A DNA stretch of 64,000 nt, from contig OZ253586.1 of the NCBI GenBank assembly GCA_965263155.1, positions 3,100,001-3,164,000 on the forward strand. Direction: 5' to 3'. This stretch comes from JAAXIE01 sp965263155 (GTDB lineage: Bacteria > Chloroflexota > Dehalococcoidia > Lucifugimonadales > JAAXIE01). A program made the position numbers and the translations under genes. The notes below the pieces were generated by a model. That model saw only the letters and a program-made list of their open reading frames with translations. It searched no databases and was not told the DNA's origin. Positions 17,548-26,313 of the stretch are shown piece after piece. The stretch's first letter is position 1, and each line of letters begins with the position of its first letter.

Positions 17548-17606
17548 TGTCGGCACTATGGAGTGGTTGGAATTATAGCAGCCTTATGTCTGCCGACAGT
17601 GTCGGC
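17548..17606. promoter_or_regulatory. Candidate operator with TGTCGGC repeats
   Basis: TGTCGGCA at 17548-17555 recurs as the perfect dyad GCCGACA-G-TGTCGGC at 17592-17606, between the divergent pcrA and acs genes. On the minus strand a TATAAT reads across 17572-17577 between the two sites. This spacing fits a regulator acting on pcrA, possibly in DNA damage, but no LexA motif of this form is known to me for the group. Confidence 0.4.
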
Positions 17607-17694
17607 CCCACGTTTACAACCAACCTCGCTTGTGCTACAACCGCACCGTATCCACTGACCCCCATTACAAGTCGACTGCCCCGGAGGTTCGCGC

Positions 17695-19644
17695 ATGGCG
17701 GAACAGGCTGCCAACATCGAGGCGCTGTTGGAGGAGGACAGGACTTTCCCTCCCTCGCCTGAATTCGTACGACAAGCTAACATCAACGACCCTAACATAT
17801 ACGACGAAGCCGAGCGGGACTTCGAGGGCTTCTGGGCCCGCTTTGCCGACGAGCTGACTTGGTTCCGCAAGTGGGACTCCGTATTGGAGTGGGACCCGCC
17901 CCACGCCAAGTGGTTCGTGGGCGCCAAGACCAACGTCTCCTATAACTGTGTCGACCGCCACCTAGCCACACGCCGCAACAAGGCGGCCATCGTATGGGAG
18001 GGCGAGCCCGGCGACTGGAAGGTCTACACCTACTGGGACCTCTATCGTGAGGTCTGCCAGTTCGCCAACGTGCTCAAGAGCCTCGGCGTCTCCAAGGGCG
18101 ACCGGGTGACCATCTACCTGCCCATGGTGCCCGAACTGCCCATTGCCATGCTGGCCTGCGCCCGCATCGGCGCTCCCCACAGCGTCATCTTCGGCGGCTT
18201 CAGCCCCGATTCCATCCGCGACCGCATCGAAGACTCCCAGTCCAAGCTGCTCATCACTGCCGACGGCGGCTTCCGCCGTGGCAACATCGTGCCCCTCAAA
18301 CGCAACTGTGATGAAGCTATCACAGGCGACACCACCATCGAGCAGGTCGTCGTCGTGCGTCGCACCGGCCACGCCGACGACCTGATGCAGGCGGGTCGCG
18401 ACCAGTGGTGGCACGACCTGATTCAGGGTGCCTCCCAGAAGTGCGAGCCGGAACCCATGGATGCCGAGGACATGCTCTACATGCTCTACACCTCAGGCAC
18501 CACGGGCAAGCCCAAGGGCATCGTGCACACCACCGCTGGGTACATGGTGGGCACGTACGCCACCGCCAAGTGGGTATTCGACCTCAAGGAAGACGACGTC
18601 TACTGGTGCACCGCCGACATCGGTTGGGTCACCGGCCACAGCTATATCGTCTACGGCCCCCTCTCCAACGGGGCCACCACGGTGATGTACGAGGGCTCCC
18701 CCGACTTCCCTGATCGTGACCGATGGTGGTCCATCATCGAGAAGTACGGCTGCACCATCTGCTACACCGCCCCCACTGCCATCCGCACCTGCATGCGCTG
18801 GGGCGAGGAGTACCCCGAGCGTCACGATCTCTCCAGCCTGCGCCTACTGGGTTCCGTGGGCGAGCCCATCAACCCCGAAGCGTGGATCTGGTACCGCAAG
18901 AACATTGGCGGCGACCGTGTCCCCGTGGTGGATACTTGGTGGCAGACGGAAACGGGCATGATACTCATCGCCCCGCTGCCCGGCATCACCACCCTCAAGC
19001 CCGGTTCCGCCACCCGCCCCTTCCCCGGCGTCCTAGCCGACGTGGTGGACGAGGCAGGCAATTCTGTGGGCCTCGGCGCGGGAGGCTACCTTGTCATCAA
19101 GCGTCCATGGCCTGCCATGCTGCGGACGATTTATGGCGACCCCGAACGCTTCGTGGAGCAGTACTGGTCCCGCTACCCCAACATCTACTTCACTGCCGAC
19201 GGCTCCAAGCGCGATGCGGACGGCGATTTCTGGCTGCTGGGCCGGGTGGACGACGTCATCAACGTGTCGGGCCACCGCATCAGCACCATGGAGGTGGAGA
19301 GCGCACTCGTGGACCATCCCACCGTGGCCGAGTCCGCGTCCATCGGCAAGAGCCACGAAATCAAGGGTCAGGCCGTCGTCTCCTTCGTCACCCTCAAGGA
19401 GGGAATAGACGGCACCGACGACCTGATGAACGAACTCAAGCGCCATGTGGTCACCAAGATCGGAGCCATGGCTCGCCCCGACGACATCTTCTTCACCGCC
19501 GAGCTTCCCAAGACACGCAGCGGCAAGATCATGAGACGCCTGCTGCGGGACGTGGCCGAGGGACGCGCCTTGGGCGACACCACCACCCTAGCCGACCCCG
19601 GCGTTGTGGAAGCCCTCAAAGAACAATACGGCGACGAGGAGTAA
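17695..19644 (+). CDS. acs: Acetyl-CoA synthetase
   Basis: 649 residues, full-length AMP-forming acetate-CoA ligase. P-loop-like YTSGTTGKPKG near residue 265, adenylate core TWWQTETGMI near 417, hinge GRVDDVINVSGHRI near 520, and the acetylatable Lys in KTRSGKIMRR near 610. An N-terminal ACS domain (FARFADELTWF-like) is present. It activates acetate or propionate with ATP and CoA in the cytoplasm. ATG at 17695; the in-frame sequence upstream is closed. No obvious co-transcribed partner; the methyltransferase starts 55 nt later. Confidence 0.95.
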   Translation: MAEQAANIEALLEEDRTFPPSPEFVRQANINDPNIYDEAERDFEGFWARFADELTWFRKWDSVLEWDPPHAKWFVGAKTNVSYNCVDRHLATRRNKAAIVWEGEPGDWKVYTYWDLYREVCQFANVLKSLGVSKGDRVTIYLPMVPELPIAMLACARIGAPHSVIFGGFSPDSIRDRIEDSQSKLLITADGGFRRGNIVPLKRNCDEAITGDTTIEQVVVVRRTGHADDLMQAGRDQWWHDLIQGASQKCEPEPMDAEDMLYMLYTSGTTGKPKGIVHTTAGYMVGTYATAKWVFDLKEDDVYWCTADIGWVTGHSYIVYGPLSNGATTVMYEGSPDFPDRDRWWSIIEKYGCTICYTAPTAIRTCMRWGEEYPERHDLSSLRLLGSVGEPINPEAWIWYRKNIGGDRVPVVDTWWQTETGMILIAPLPGITTLKPGSATRPFPGVLADVVDEAGNSVGLGAGGYLVIKRPWPAMLRTIYGDPERFVEQYWSRYPNIYFTADGSKRDADGDFWLLGRVDDVINVSGHRISTMEVESALVDHPTVAESASIGKSHEIKGQAVVSFVTLKEGIDGTDDLMNELKRHVVTKIGAMARPDDIFFTAELPKTRSGKIMRRLLRDVAEGRALGDTTTLADPGVVEALKEQYGDEE

Positions 19645-19699
19645 CTTCGTCCGCCATTTCGGGGGAGGAATCCATAAGACCGTTTAAGAGGAGTACGCT

Positions 19700-20398
19700 C
19701 TGGAGGTCGCGTCACTATCCCTCAGCACCAAGTGGGACATTAGCCGGGAAGAGCTCCTCTCCCGGGATCACTTCCGCCGCCAAGACGAGAGCGATGACCC
19801 CCTCTTCTACCAGCAGCCTCGCTTGTTGGTGCATATAGACGACGGGGCCATTGCCGCCGTCTCCCACCTGCTGGGACGCCTCATACCGCCCGACTCCAAG
19901 GTGTTGGACCTGTTCAGCAGCTATCGCTCCCACTGGCCCAAAGATCATCCCAAAAAGCGCATGGTCGGCTTGGGCTTGAATGCGGTGGAGATGGAGCACA
20001 ACCCCGACCTCGACGATTACGTAGTCCGCGACGCCAACGAGGACACCAACCTCCCCTTCCCCGATGCCAGCTTCGACGCCGTGATCATCACCGTCTCCAT
20101 GCAGTACGTCACCCACCCAGTCGAAACCTTCCAAGAGGTGAACCGCATACTGCGACCCGGTGGCCGTTTCCTCGTCCTTTACTCCAATCGCATGTTCCAC
20201 ACCAAGGCCGTCTACATCTGGCTCGTCTGCAACGACCAGCAACGAGGTTGCCTCGTAGCCACCTACCTAGAGGAAGCAGGGAACTTCACCGAACCCCAAG
20301 GCTTCTACGTCCCGCCGCAAGCAGGGACTGGGGAGTATGGAGATCCGATGTTCGCCGTGCTCGCCAGCAAGGTAGATGTAGCGGAATATGTTCGCTGA
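19700..20398 (+). CDS. SAM-dependent methyltransferase with apparent CTG start
   Basis: About 232 residues. Class I Rossmann motif KVLDLFSSYRSHW (glycine motif degenerate), LPFPDASFDAVIITVSMQYV as motif II/post I and EVNRILRPGGRFLV as motif III. The protein-like N-terminal segment EELLSRDHFRRQDESDD and FYQQPRLLVHIDDGAI, expected for this family, lies upstream of the first standard start (TTG at 19823). The frame is open back to 19688 and holds no ATG, GTG or TTG there. CTG at 19700 follows AAGAGGAG by about 7 nt and is the best start. Substrate unknown. Confidence 0.75.
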   Translation: MEVASLSLSTKWDISREELLSRDHFRRQDESDDPLFYQQPRLLVHIDDGAIAAVSHLLGRLIPPDSKVLDLFSSYRSHWPKDHPKKRMVGLGLNAVEMEHNPDLDDYVVRDANEDTNLPFPDASFDAVIITVSMQYVTHPVETFQEVNRILRPGGRFLVLYSNRMFHTKAVYIWLVCNDQQRGCLVATYLEEAGNFTEPQGFYVPPQAGTGEYGDPMFAVLASKVDVAEYVR

Positions 20399-20428
20399 TT
20401 CCGCTAATAGCCTCACTATAGGTAGATT

Positions 20429-21106
20429 ATGACTGCTGTTGATCTAGACCTTTACGAAGTCTTACAAGTGCATCCGTCTGCGCACCCAGACGTAGTCTCA
20501 GCTGCTTATCGGAGGCTAGCCCAGCTTTACCATCCCGATAAAAGCCCCTCCCCGGAAGCCCATGATCGCATGAAAACCCTGAATCTGGCTTGGGCCGTTC
20601 TTAAGGATCCGGATAAGCGTGCTGCCTATGATCGTCGTCGCTCCTACTCTCTAGGCGATGTCGAAAGAGATCGCATCAGAACCCGAAATCAGACACCCAC
20701 GAGGGCTCCGTATACAAGCGGTCCCCGCAGTTACAAAGCTCCGACCAATACGCATGAGGCCAACACTGGCACTCGTGGAACTCGTCGCTCGTCAAGTGCT
20801 GGTCGTCCCGGGGCGCGTGCCGGTGGATGGTACAAGGTCGACAACTCTCGAGCGCCCAACACTAGCAGTGTTCGGCAAAGCAGCTCTCCCCGCATGTCTC
20901 CGCGCCCAATTTTGGCGATTCTTGTGATTGCTTTCTTGGCTGCTTTAGTTGAACCGTATCTCTTCTGGTTCGTAGTTGTTGGCGGACTTCTATACGTATG
21001 GAAGAGGCCACGGATCAAGCCGATAGCAAGGGCGGCAGTGTCGAACTTGGCTTATGGGAGAAAGAAGGTAGCGGGCCTGTGGACATTGCGATTCCGCAGC
21101 AGATAA
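20429..21106 (+). CDS. Membrane-anchored J-domain protein
   Basis: 225 residues. Residues 5-70 are a J domain (DLYEVLQVHPSAHPDVVSAA) with the essential His-Pro-Asp in LYHPDKSPS, so it should stimulate an Hsp70. A Ser/Arg-rich, low-complexity linker follows (75-160). Near the C-terminus is a hydrophobic stretch PILAILVIAFLAALVEPYLF with a second span after it, giving a C-terminal membrane anchor with the J domain in the cytoplasm. It lacks the zinc-finger and client domains of DnaJ. No dnaK nearby. It follows the methyltransferase gene by 30 nt. Confidence 0.85.
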   Translation: MTAVDLDLYEVLQVHPSAHPDVVSAAYRRLAQLYHPDKSPSPEAHDRMKTLNLAWAVLKDPDKRAAYDRRRSYSLGDVERDRIRTRNQTPTRAPYTSGPRSYKAPTNTHEANTGTRGTRRSSSAGRPGARAGGWYKVDNSRAPNTSSVRQSSSPRMSPRPILAILVIAFLAALVEPYLFWFVVVGGLLYVWKRPRIKPIARAAVSNLAYGRKKVAGLWTLRFRSR

Positions 21107-21143
21107 AATAGAAGCTGGAATAGGATACCTTTGTGGACCAAAC

Positions 21144-22220
21144 ATGCTAGAACGATTCAAAGTTAAAGACGACCACGCCGTTCGCGTGGGGCCCGACCCA
21201 CTTCGTGAAACGGTGGCGGGCATCTTCGAGAAGATGGACGTGCCCACCGACGATGCCCGGTTGGCGGCCGACGTCCTTGTGACTGCCGACCTGCGGGGCG
21301 TGGACAGCCACGGCGTGTCCAACATGCTGCGCAGCTACGTCAACGGCTACAACAGGGGTGAGATTAACCCCAGACCTCAGTGGCGGGTAGTGAGGCAGAC
21401 CTCAGCTGCGGCGACCGTCGACTCTGATCGCGGGCTGGGCATCATCATTGCGCCCAAGGCGATGGAGTTGGCCATGGACAAGGCCGACGACACCGGCATC
21501 GGCATGGTCACCATGAGTAACGGGCGACATATGGGCATGGCCTCTTACCACGCCATGATGGCCCTGCAGCGCGACATGATTGGCACCTGCATGACCAGCG
21601 CGCCCCCGCGGATGGTGCCCACCTTCGGGGCCGAGCCCCGCTTGGGCACCAATCCCATCGCTGTGGCTGCCCCGGCCAAAGAGGAACCCCCCTTCGTCTA
21701 TGACGCCGCCACCACTGTCGTAGCCCAGAACAAGATCGTGCTGGCCCGCAGGCTGGAGGCCATGATACCGGCGGGCTGGCTCGCGGCCCCTGACGGCACC
21801 CCCATTCTTGATGAGTCTGACGGCACAGCCGACGGCGGCCTGCTGCCCGTGGGCAGCACCCGCGAGGCGGGCTCGCACAAAGGCTACGGGCTGGCTTGTG
21901 TCGTGGATATCATGTGCGGGCTGCTCTCCGACGGCTCCTTCGGCATGTTCCCTGGCCGTCCCAACTTCAATCACATGGTATCCGCCTACAAGATCGAGGC
22001 GTTCACAGACACCAACGAGTTCAAAGAAGCCATGGACCGCTTCCTCCGTACCCTACGGGAGACCCCAGCCGCACCGGGTCACGACCGCGTACTCTTCCCC
22101 GGTCTAGCCGAAGCAGAGGCCCAGCGCGATCGCCAAGCCAACGGCATCCCCCTCCACGATGAAGTCGTCACCTGGATACGAGACCTCTGCGGCGAGTTGG
22201 GCGTAGCCTGCCAGCTCTGA
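21144..22220 (+). CDS. Malate/L-lactate dehydrogenase family (LDH2) oxidoreductase
   Basis: 358 residues with the LDH2/YlbC fold, unrelated to classical lactate dehydrogenase. Recognised by the N-terminal DLRGVDSHGVSNM motif with catalytic His, the GMVTMSNGRHMGMASYHAM segment, and GSHKGYGLACVVDIMCG near the cofactor site. Members oxidise 2-hydroxyacids such as malate, sulfolactate or ureidoglycolate with NAD(P); which one cannot be told. The ATG at 21144 lacks a convincing SD. It follows the J-domain gene on the same strand by 37 nt. Confidence 0.85.
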   Translation: MLERFKVKDDHAVRVGPDPLRETVAGIFEKMDVPTDDARLAADVLVTADLRGVDSHGVSNMLRSYVNGYNRGEINPRPQWRVVRQTSAAATVDSDRGLGIIIAPKAMELAMDKADDTGIGMVTMSNGRHMGMASYHAMMALQRDMIGTCMTSAPPRMVPTFGAEPRLGTNPIAVAAPAKEEPPFVYDAATTVVAQNKIVLARRLEAMIPAGWLAAPDGTPILDESDGTADGGLLPVGSTREAGSHKGYGLACVVDIMCGLLSDGSFGMFPGRPNFNHMVSAYKIEAFTDTNEFKEAMDRFLRTLRETPAAPGHDRVLFPGLAEAEAQRDRQANGIPLHDEVVTWIRDLCGELGVACQL

Positions 22221-22323
22221 GCCCAAGAAAATAGCCATCAATCGTGGAGCCAGCCGACTTGCCTAAGAAGTCTGTTTTGCCCAACAAGTGTGTGGGGTTG
22301 CCCCAAAAGTGGGTACACCTTAC

Positions 22324-22584
22324 TCATAGGCCTTCGGTGGGAAGTTCGGCAGCTCCCTGTTCTATCACGTATTGTTCATCAACCTCAAAATATCCCCGCA
22401 GACTTTCCCGTACGAGATTTGGACTCTCCTGATTGAGTGCCTCGGTCGGGTAGTCTCGCTTCCTCCCACAGAGCCCACAGCAGACTTCTATGCGATCACC
22501 CATCTCTTGGGCCTGCGCCTCTAATCCATCCTTTTCCAAACCGTTCAAGTGGGTGCAGGTGTAAATCAAATCAGTATAGTGCAC
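22324..22584 (-). CDS. Small cysteine-containing hypothetical protein
   Basis: 86 residues from a GTG at 22584 that sits 6 nt after a strong GGGAGGG site. Cysteines at residue 10 (TCTHLNG) and in CCGLCGRKRDYP near 35-39 could form a zinc-knuckle-like pair of ligands, and the C-terminal half is acidic. No recognised family. It stands alone at the start of an accessory stretch with low gene density, facing the LDH2 gene. Confidence 0.55.
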   Translation of the reverse strand: MHYTDLIYTCTHLNGLEKDGLEAQAQEMGDRIEVCCGLCGRKRDYPTEALNQESPNLVRESLRGYFEVDEQYVIEQGAAELPTEGL

Positions 22585-22614
22585 GTTTGCCCTCCCAAGT
22601 GTATAGCCTCAGCA

Positions 22615-22815
22615 TCATAAGGTCTCCCCCAAATCCACCTGCAGTCCAATAGGCTGCCACTTGATGCCGGTCCTCGAGCCGACCTGTCGCGGTAGCATGT
22701 CGAAAGCGACCAAAACCCCATGGTCAACATCGGTGTGTCCCTCTGCATTAATGCCCGATTGCTCCCTTATGGTAAGGGCTTCCTGAGCAACAAGAGCTCG
22801 GGCGTGCTCGCTCAT
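22615..22815 (-). CDS. Small hypothetical protein
   Basis: A 66-residue frame, MSEHARALVAQEALTIREQS at the start, with AGAGG 11 nt before the ATG at 22815. The composition is ordinary for a soluble protein (charged, few cysteines), and it lies just upstream of the cysteine-containing gene on the same strand with a 30-nt gap. No family recognised; it could be a fragment. Confidence 0.4.
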   Translation of the reverse strand: MSEHARALVAQEALTIREQSGINAEGHTDVDHGVLVAFDMLPRQVGSRTGIKWQPIGLQVDLGETL

Positions 22816-23040
22816 GTTATCCAGCATACCTCTTGCGTTGTAGCTAGTGACAACTCCTCCCTGCCCAACTCAGCTAGCATCGGTAGGGACCTCGAGATTA
22901 TTGGTGGCAAGTGCTGGTTGACTAAACGTAGGCACAGAGTGCCGGGCTGAGCTGGTCTGTCGGCGTCTACAGCGCCCCACGTCACCTGATGAAAGGAGAT
23001 CATCGCCAGTGAGCGCTCCACTTCATCAAGGAGGACGAGT

Positions 23041-23514
23041 ATGTACCTGCCAACATTGAGGACAGGGGTATTCGGGGCAGTGCTTGTCTTGGCTCTTGGC
23101 CTGATGTTCCTGCTTCCTCACTCCACTCTCGCAGCACCACCCGCCAGGTGCGACAGGTACACACACGGCAACGTCACCATGGACTGCGCCAATGCCCTCA
23201 ACGTTTATGGCTCGGGTGAGAACGCATACGCCCGAGGTAGCGCCGTCGTTGAGGCGTCTCCACAGAACGACGAGCTCAGGGCGCTGACCACAGGCAACGA
23301 GGTCTGTAAGTCAGGCCCGCCCGTCGAGATTTGGAAAAGCGAACGGACCAAGTACAACGCCCGAATCACATCTGCGTCCGGCGGGCCGTCGAACTGGATA
23401 TCCTCTGCCTGCCAAGAGCCGAGATTTGGCATTGGAGTGACCATGAGGCTGCGGGCGCCCATAACCATTGGGGCGCCCGCATTAAGCGACATCCAAATCG
23501 GATCAGGGGGGTAA
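23041..23514 (+). CDS. Exported hypothetical protein
   Basis: 157 residues. N-terminal signal peptide: Arg near residue 7, hydrophobic FGAVLVLALGLMFLLP and probable cleavage after TLAAPPA (about residue 35). The mature part has four cysteines (CDRYTHG, MDCANA, EVCKSG, SACQEP), suggesting two disulfide bonds, and no membrane anchor. AGGAGG 7 nt before the ATG. No recognised family. The next gene, itself frameshifted, begins 6 nt after its stop, so the pair was probably one operon of envelope proteins. Confidence 0.6.
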   Translation: MYLPTLRTGVFGAVLVLALGLMFLLPHSTLAAPPARCDRYTHGNVTMDCANALNVYGSGENAYARGSAVVEASPQNDELRALTTGNEVCKSGPPVEIWKSERTKYNARITSASGGPSNWISSACQEPRFGIGVTMRLRAPITIGAPALSDIQIGSGG

Positions 23515-23520
23515 ACGGAT

Positions 23521-24223
23521 ATGACTATCATCACACGAAGACAGGCCCTCGTTCTGGTCATAGTGATGGGTCTGCTGGCTATGAGCCTTGCCCTCTCGTG
23601 GGATGTCTTCATCGACAGGGACCAGACGGTATCCACACAAGAGGCGGGACAGGAGGCGAGGGAGCAGCGGGACGCTCTGGTCTCAAGCCTCACCCCCGGT
23701 GCCGTGCTCTACCAGAAGTTCTCCCACTACAACCGCCACGCCAGTACGCCCGAGACTGTCCGAGAGACATGGATGCGCCTCGGCCCGGGTGCCAGCGTTG
23801 ACGCTGAGGTCAGCAAGACCTACGACGCCAATGGCACACTGGTAGCGACCGGCGTGATGAGCAACGGTGTCACCGTCTACAACGACCTGGTCCACAGGAG
23901 GTCCTCGAGATGCCCGCGATTGCCATTGAGGGCTTTCATGATTGGCCCCACGATGTCTGGACGCTGCCCGACCGTCTCGTGCAGGAAGGGTTTTCAGACA
24001 TGGGGCAGGGCACCCTCAATGGCAAGACAAGCCTCATCTATGAGACCACCGGCACCGTCACCTTCGACGAGGCCGACGGCCCTCAGAGCACACGGACGGA
24101 GATCGAGTTGGTCAGAGATGCTCCCCTGCTGCACCGCGAGACACACTACACAGACGGTGTGAAGGACAGGAGACCATCCTGATCGAGTATCGGGTAGAGG
24201 ACGTGATGCCACCGGCCCCATAG
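23521..24223 (+). pseudogene. Membrane-anchored hypothetical gene broken by two frameshifts
   Basis: The first frame gives an N-terminal anchor (RQALVLVIVMGLLAMSLALS) and a plausible extracytoplasmic domain to VTVYNDLV near 23890. The sense then continues in another frame as QEVLEMPAIAIEGFHDWPHD to HYTDGVKD near 24165, and then in the third frame as ETILIEYRVEDVMPPAP with a stop at 24221-24223. Each switch is explained by one missing base. Restored length is about 234 residues. No family recognised. The reading is supported by continuous protein-like composition across the joints. Real decay or assembly error cannot be separated from sequence alone. Confidence 0.6.
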
Positions 24224-24284
24224 GACCAAGCTGGTCAGGCAAGGGACGAAAGACCCCACCCACTTCGGGTAGGATCCTACTACG

Positions 24285-24464
24285 ATTGGGCTCATACTCG
24301 CCGCGGCTGTGGTCGCTGGCGTCATTGCCGGGGTGGCCTTGGCACTTACTGGCTTCGTTACTGATGGCAGGGTGCATCTGTTCGCGTGTGCTGTTACGGT
24401 GATCGTGCTGAGCTTGCTGGTGCAGGGGCCGGAGGATATGCCGTACCATCAAGGTAGGATGTAG
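24285..24464 (+). CDS. Possible two-span membrane protein without standard start
   Basis: The open frame reads IGLILAAAVVAGVIAGVALA, then LTGFVTDGR, then a second hydrophobic stretch FACAVTVIVLSLLVQ and an end EDMPYHQGRM. This is a convincing two-helix membrane protein of about 59 residues. No ATG, TTG or GTG precedes the first helix after the closing TAG at 24270-24272. An ATT at 24285 preceded by TAGGA is the only option, or the 5' end is lost. It follows the twice-frameshifted gene, so truncation is likely. Confidence 0.35.
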   Translation: MGLILAAAVVAGVIAGVALALTGFVTDGRVHLFACAVTVIVLSLLVQGPEDMPYHQGRM

Positions 24465-25025
24465 CAGCATCGAATCTAACTTGCCCTTGGCCCCTTTTCC
24501 CATTCGGTACGTCGCGGCTGACCCGCTTCCCTATCCGTTGACTATAGGCCAATGCCTACAAGGGGGGCACCGTGGTCGACTATGGGCCCCGTCGTACGGT
24601 CTACTAGAACCGGCCTCGGGGAACACACCCGGAAGACAGGAGGGAGGCACATTGACACAGGGGATGAGCCAACCGCCGCTCCCGTCATTCCCACGCGCGC
24701 CACATCGCAGGGAATAGCCATTCGTCCTCCAGCAATCTGCCCCTCCATCATTGGCATGAGAACAGCCACCCATCCCGGAGCAAACCGCTTATGGGGTGCT
24801 GATTTGCCCGGTAGTCCGGGCCGTAGATTCCGCCCGCGCGGCGATGACAAAGTGCATCCTGGTCCGGATGATGCTTTTCATGCCGATGACGGAGCGGCCG
24901 ATTGAGGCGATGATGGAAGTGGTGTCCCCTCCTAACCTTTGCTTGCCCGGTCGGCTACGGCCCATTAACATGGTGAGAGTGCTATACAGCCTGACTACTC
25001 TCAATCAAGAAGCTACTCCTTCAAC
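24465..25025. other. No supported gene
   Basis: 560 nt with competing open frames on both strands but no ribosome-binding site, no recognisable domain and no clear codon preference. CCCGTCATTCCCACGCG near 24680 looks like the edge of a degraded REP-like palindrome. Confidence 0.5.
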
Positions 25026-25808
25026 GTGCAATACTCTCACATAGAAATCTCTACCTCCGGCTCGGTGGCCACCCTCACCTTGGCGCGCCCCCAAGTGTTG
25101 AACGCCGTCAGCCCTCCCATGATCGGGGAGATGCGCCGCGCTTTGGGCGAGGTGGCCTCCGACACCACCGTGAAGGCACTGGTTGTGCGAGGCCAAGGCC
25201 GTGCCTTCTGCGCCGGGGCAGACCTCCTCGCCATGCAGGAGTCGTTCGCCGACGACGCCTCTCTGCGGCGCTACCTAGCAAGCTTCAATGACACTCTGTT
25301 CGCCTTGGAGAAGTTGCCCATCCCCACCATCGCCTTGGTTCATGGTCACGCCTTGGCGGGAGGGTTGGAGCTTCTGTTAGCCTGTGACTTGGTCATCGCG
25401 GCCGAAGACGCCCGCATCGGCGATCAGCACATCAACTTCGGCCTCATGCCCGGCGGCGGCTCCACTCAGAGACTTCCCCGGAAGATCGGCCGCCAGCGGG
25501 CCATGGAGTTGCTGTTCACCGGACGCTGGCTCACGGGCCAAGAGGCCGTCGCTGCTGGCCTCGTCCTTCGCGCCGTTCCTGTCGAACAACTGGACCACGA
25601 GCTCGATCAACTGCTGGCGGACATCACCAACAAGAGCCGCGACGCTCTTGGCTGGATAAAGACCGCAGTGCGCCAAGGGCAGAGCCTACCGCTGCGTGAC
25701 GGCGTAGCCCAAGAGGTCATGGCCTTCGCCCACTACGTCGCCACCTCGCCCCACCCCACAGAGGGCATTCAAGCCTTCCGCGAAAAGCGCGCCCCCGATT
25801 TCGGCTAA
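25026..25808 (+). CDS. Enoyl-CoA hydratase/isomerase family (crotonase)
   Basis: 260 residues, complete crotonase fold: GQGRAFCAGADL near residue 60 for the CoA-binding/oxyanion loop, and GHALAGGLELLLACDL near 105 with the first catalytic Glu. The position of the second catalytic Glu reads GDQHINFGLMPGGGSTQRL: His replaces Glu, so it may be an isomerase or other crotonase activity instead of a hydratase. GTG start at 25026. It stands alone between degraded regions. Confidence 0.85.
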   Translation: MQYSHIEISTSGSVATLTLARPQVLNAVSPPMIGEMRRALGEVASDTTVKALVVRGQGRAFCAGADLLAMQESFADDASLRRYLASFNDTLFALEKLPIPTIALVHGHALAGGLELLLACDLVIAAEDARIGDQHINFGLMPGGGSTQRLPRKIGRQRAMELLFTGRWLTGQEAVAAGLVLRAVPVEQLDHELDQLLADITNKSRDALGWIKTAVRQGQSLPLRDGVAQEVMAFAHYVATSPHPTEGIQAFREKRAPDFG

Positions 25809-25825
25809 GACTGCAGCTAGGCTGC

Positions 25826-26194
25826 ATGTCGGTTGGCCAACTGTTTACCGGCTACTTCGTCACCCACGGCATTCGAGAGACCGCGGAGTGGCAGGACTCG
25901 GGCGCAGCCTTTGCCGGTTCCGAGCCGGCTTCGTTTGGAAACATGAGACCTTCAGACAATACAAGCAGCCCAACGAGGCCGTTACAGAACAGAACTTGAT
26001 AAGACCTACATTGGAACTCTTGGGCTGGACCGATTACCTACCGCGGCAAGGCACCAATCGCAACGAACACGACGCCACATCCCAAACCCTTAAACGGCCG
26101 AGACAAGGACGATAAGAACCAAGCCAGCACACCCCATGACCAGATACTTAGATACCTGCCCACATCTGAGATCGTCTCAGACAGCCGGGGTTAG
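25826..26194 (+). pseudogene. Relic of a type IIG/PglX-like restriction-methylase gene, N-terminal part
   Basis: The frame from ATG 25826 reads LFTGYFVTHGIRETAEWQDS. It shifts near 25910-25930 to another frame reading ETFRQYKQPNEAVTEQNLIR and LELLGWTDYLPRQGTNRNEHD. After a deletion it goes on in the third frame as GRDKDDKNQASTPHDQILRY and LPTSEIVSDSRG, to a stop at 26192. These three blocks occur in that order at the N-terminus of large Eco57I-type/BREX-associated N6-adenine methylase-nucleases. Everything after this point, including the catalytic NPPY region, is absent. Clear pseudogene of a defence enzyme. Confidence 0.75.
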
Positions 26195-26313
26195 TCATAG
26201 CCTATATGAACGCCCTCGCCTCCGGGGACACGCAGACGGTGGTTGCCCTATGACGCACACTTGCCAATAAATGCAGAGCAAGCGGGCCTTCGCCCGTTGC
26301 CGTACCGTGTGCT

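Noticed and set aside
18723..19838. 371-codon His/Arg-rich frame overlapping acs
   Set aside because: Out-of-frame shadow of acs with composition typical of shifted GC-rich codons.
24552..24905. Open frames on both strands in the 24.5-25.0 kb gap
   Set aside because: Several frames compete, none has a start signal or known motif.
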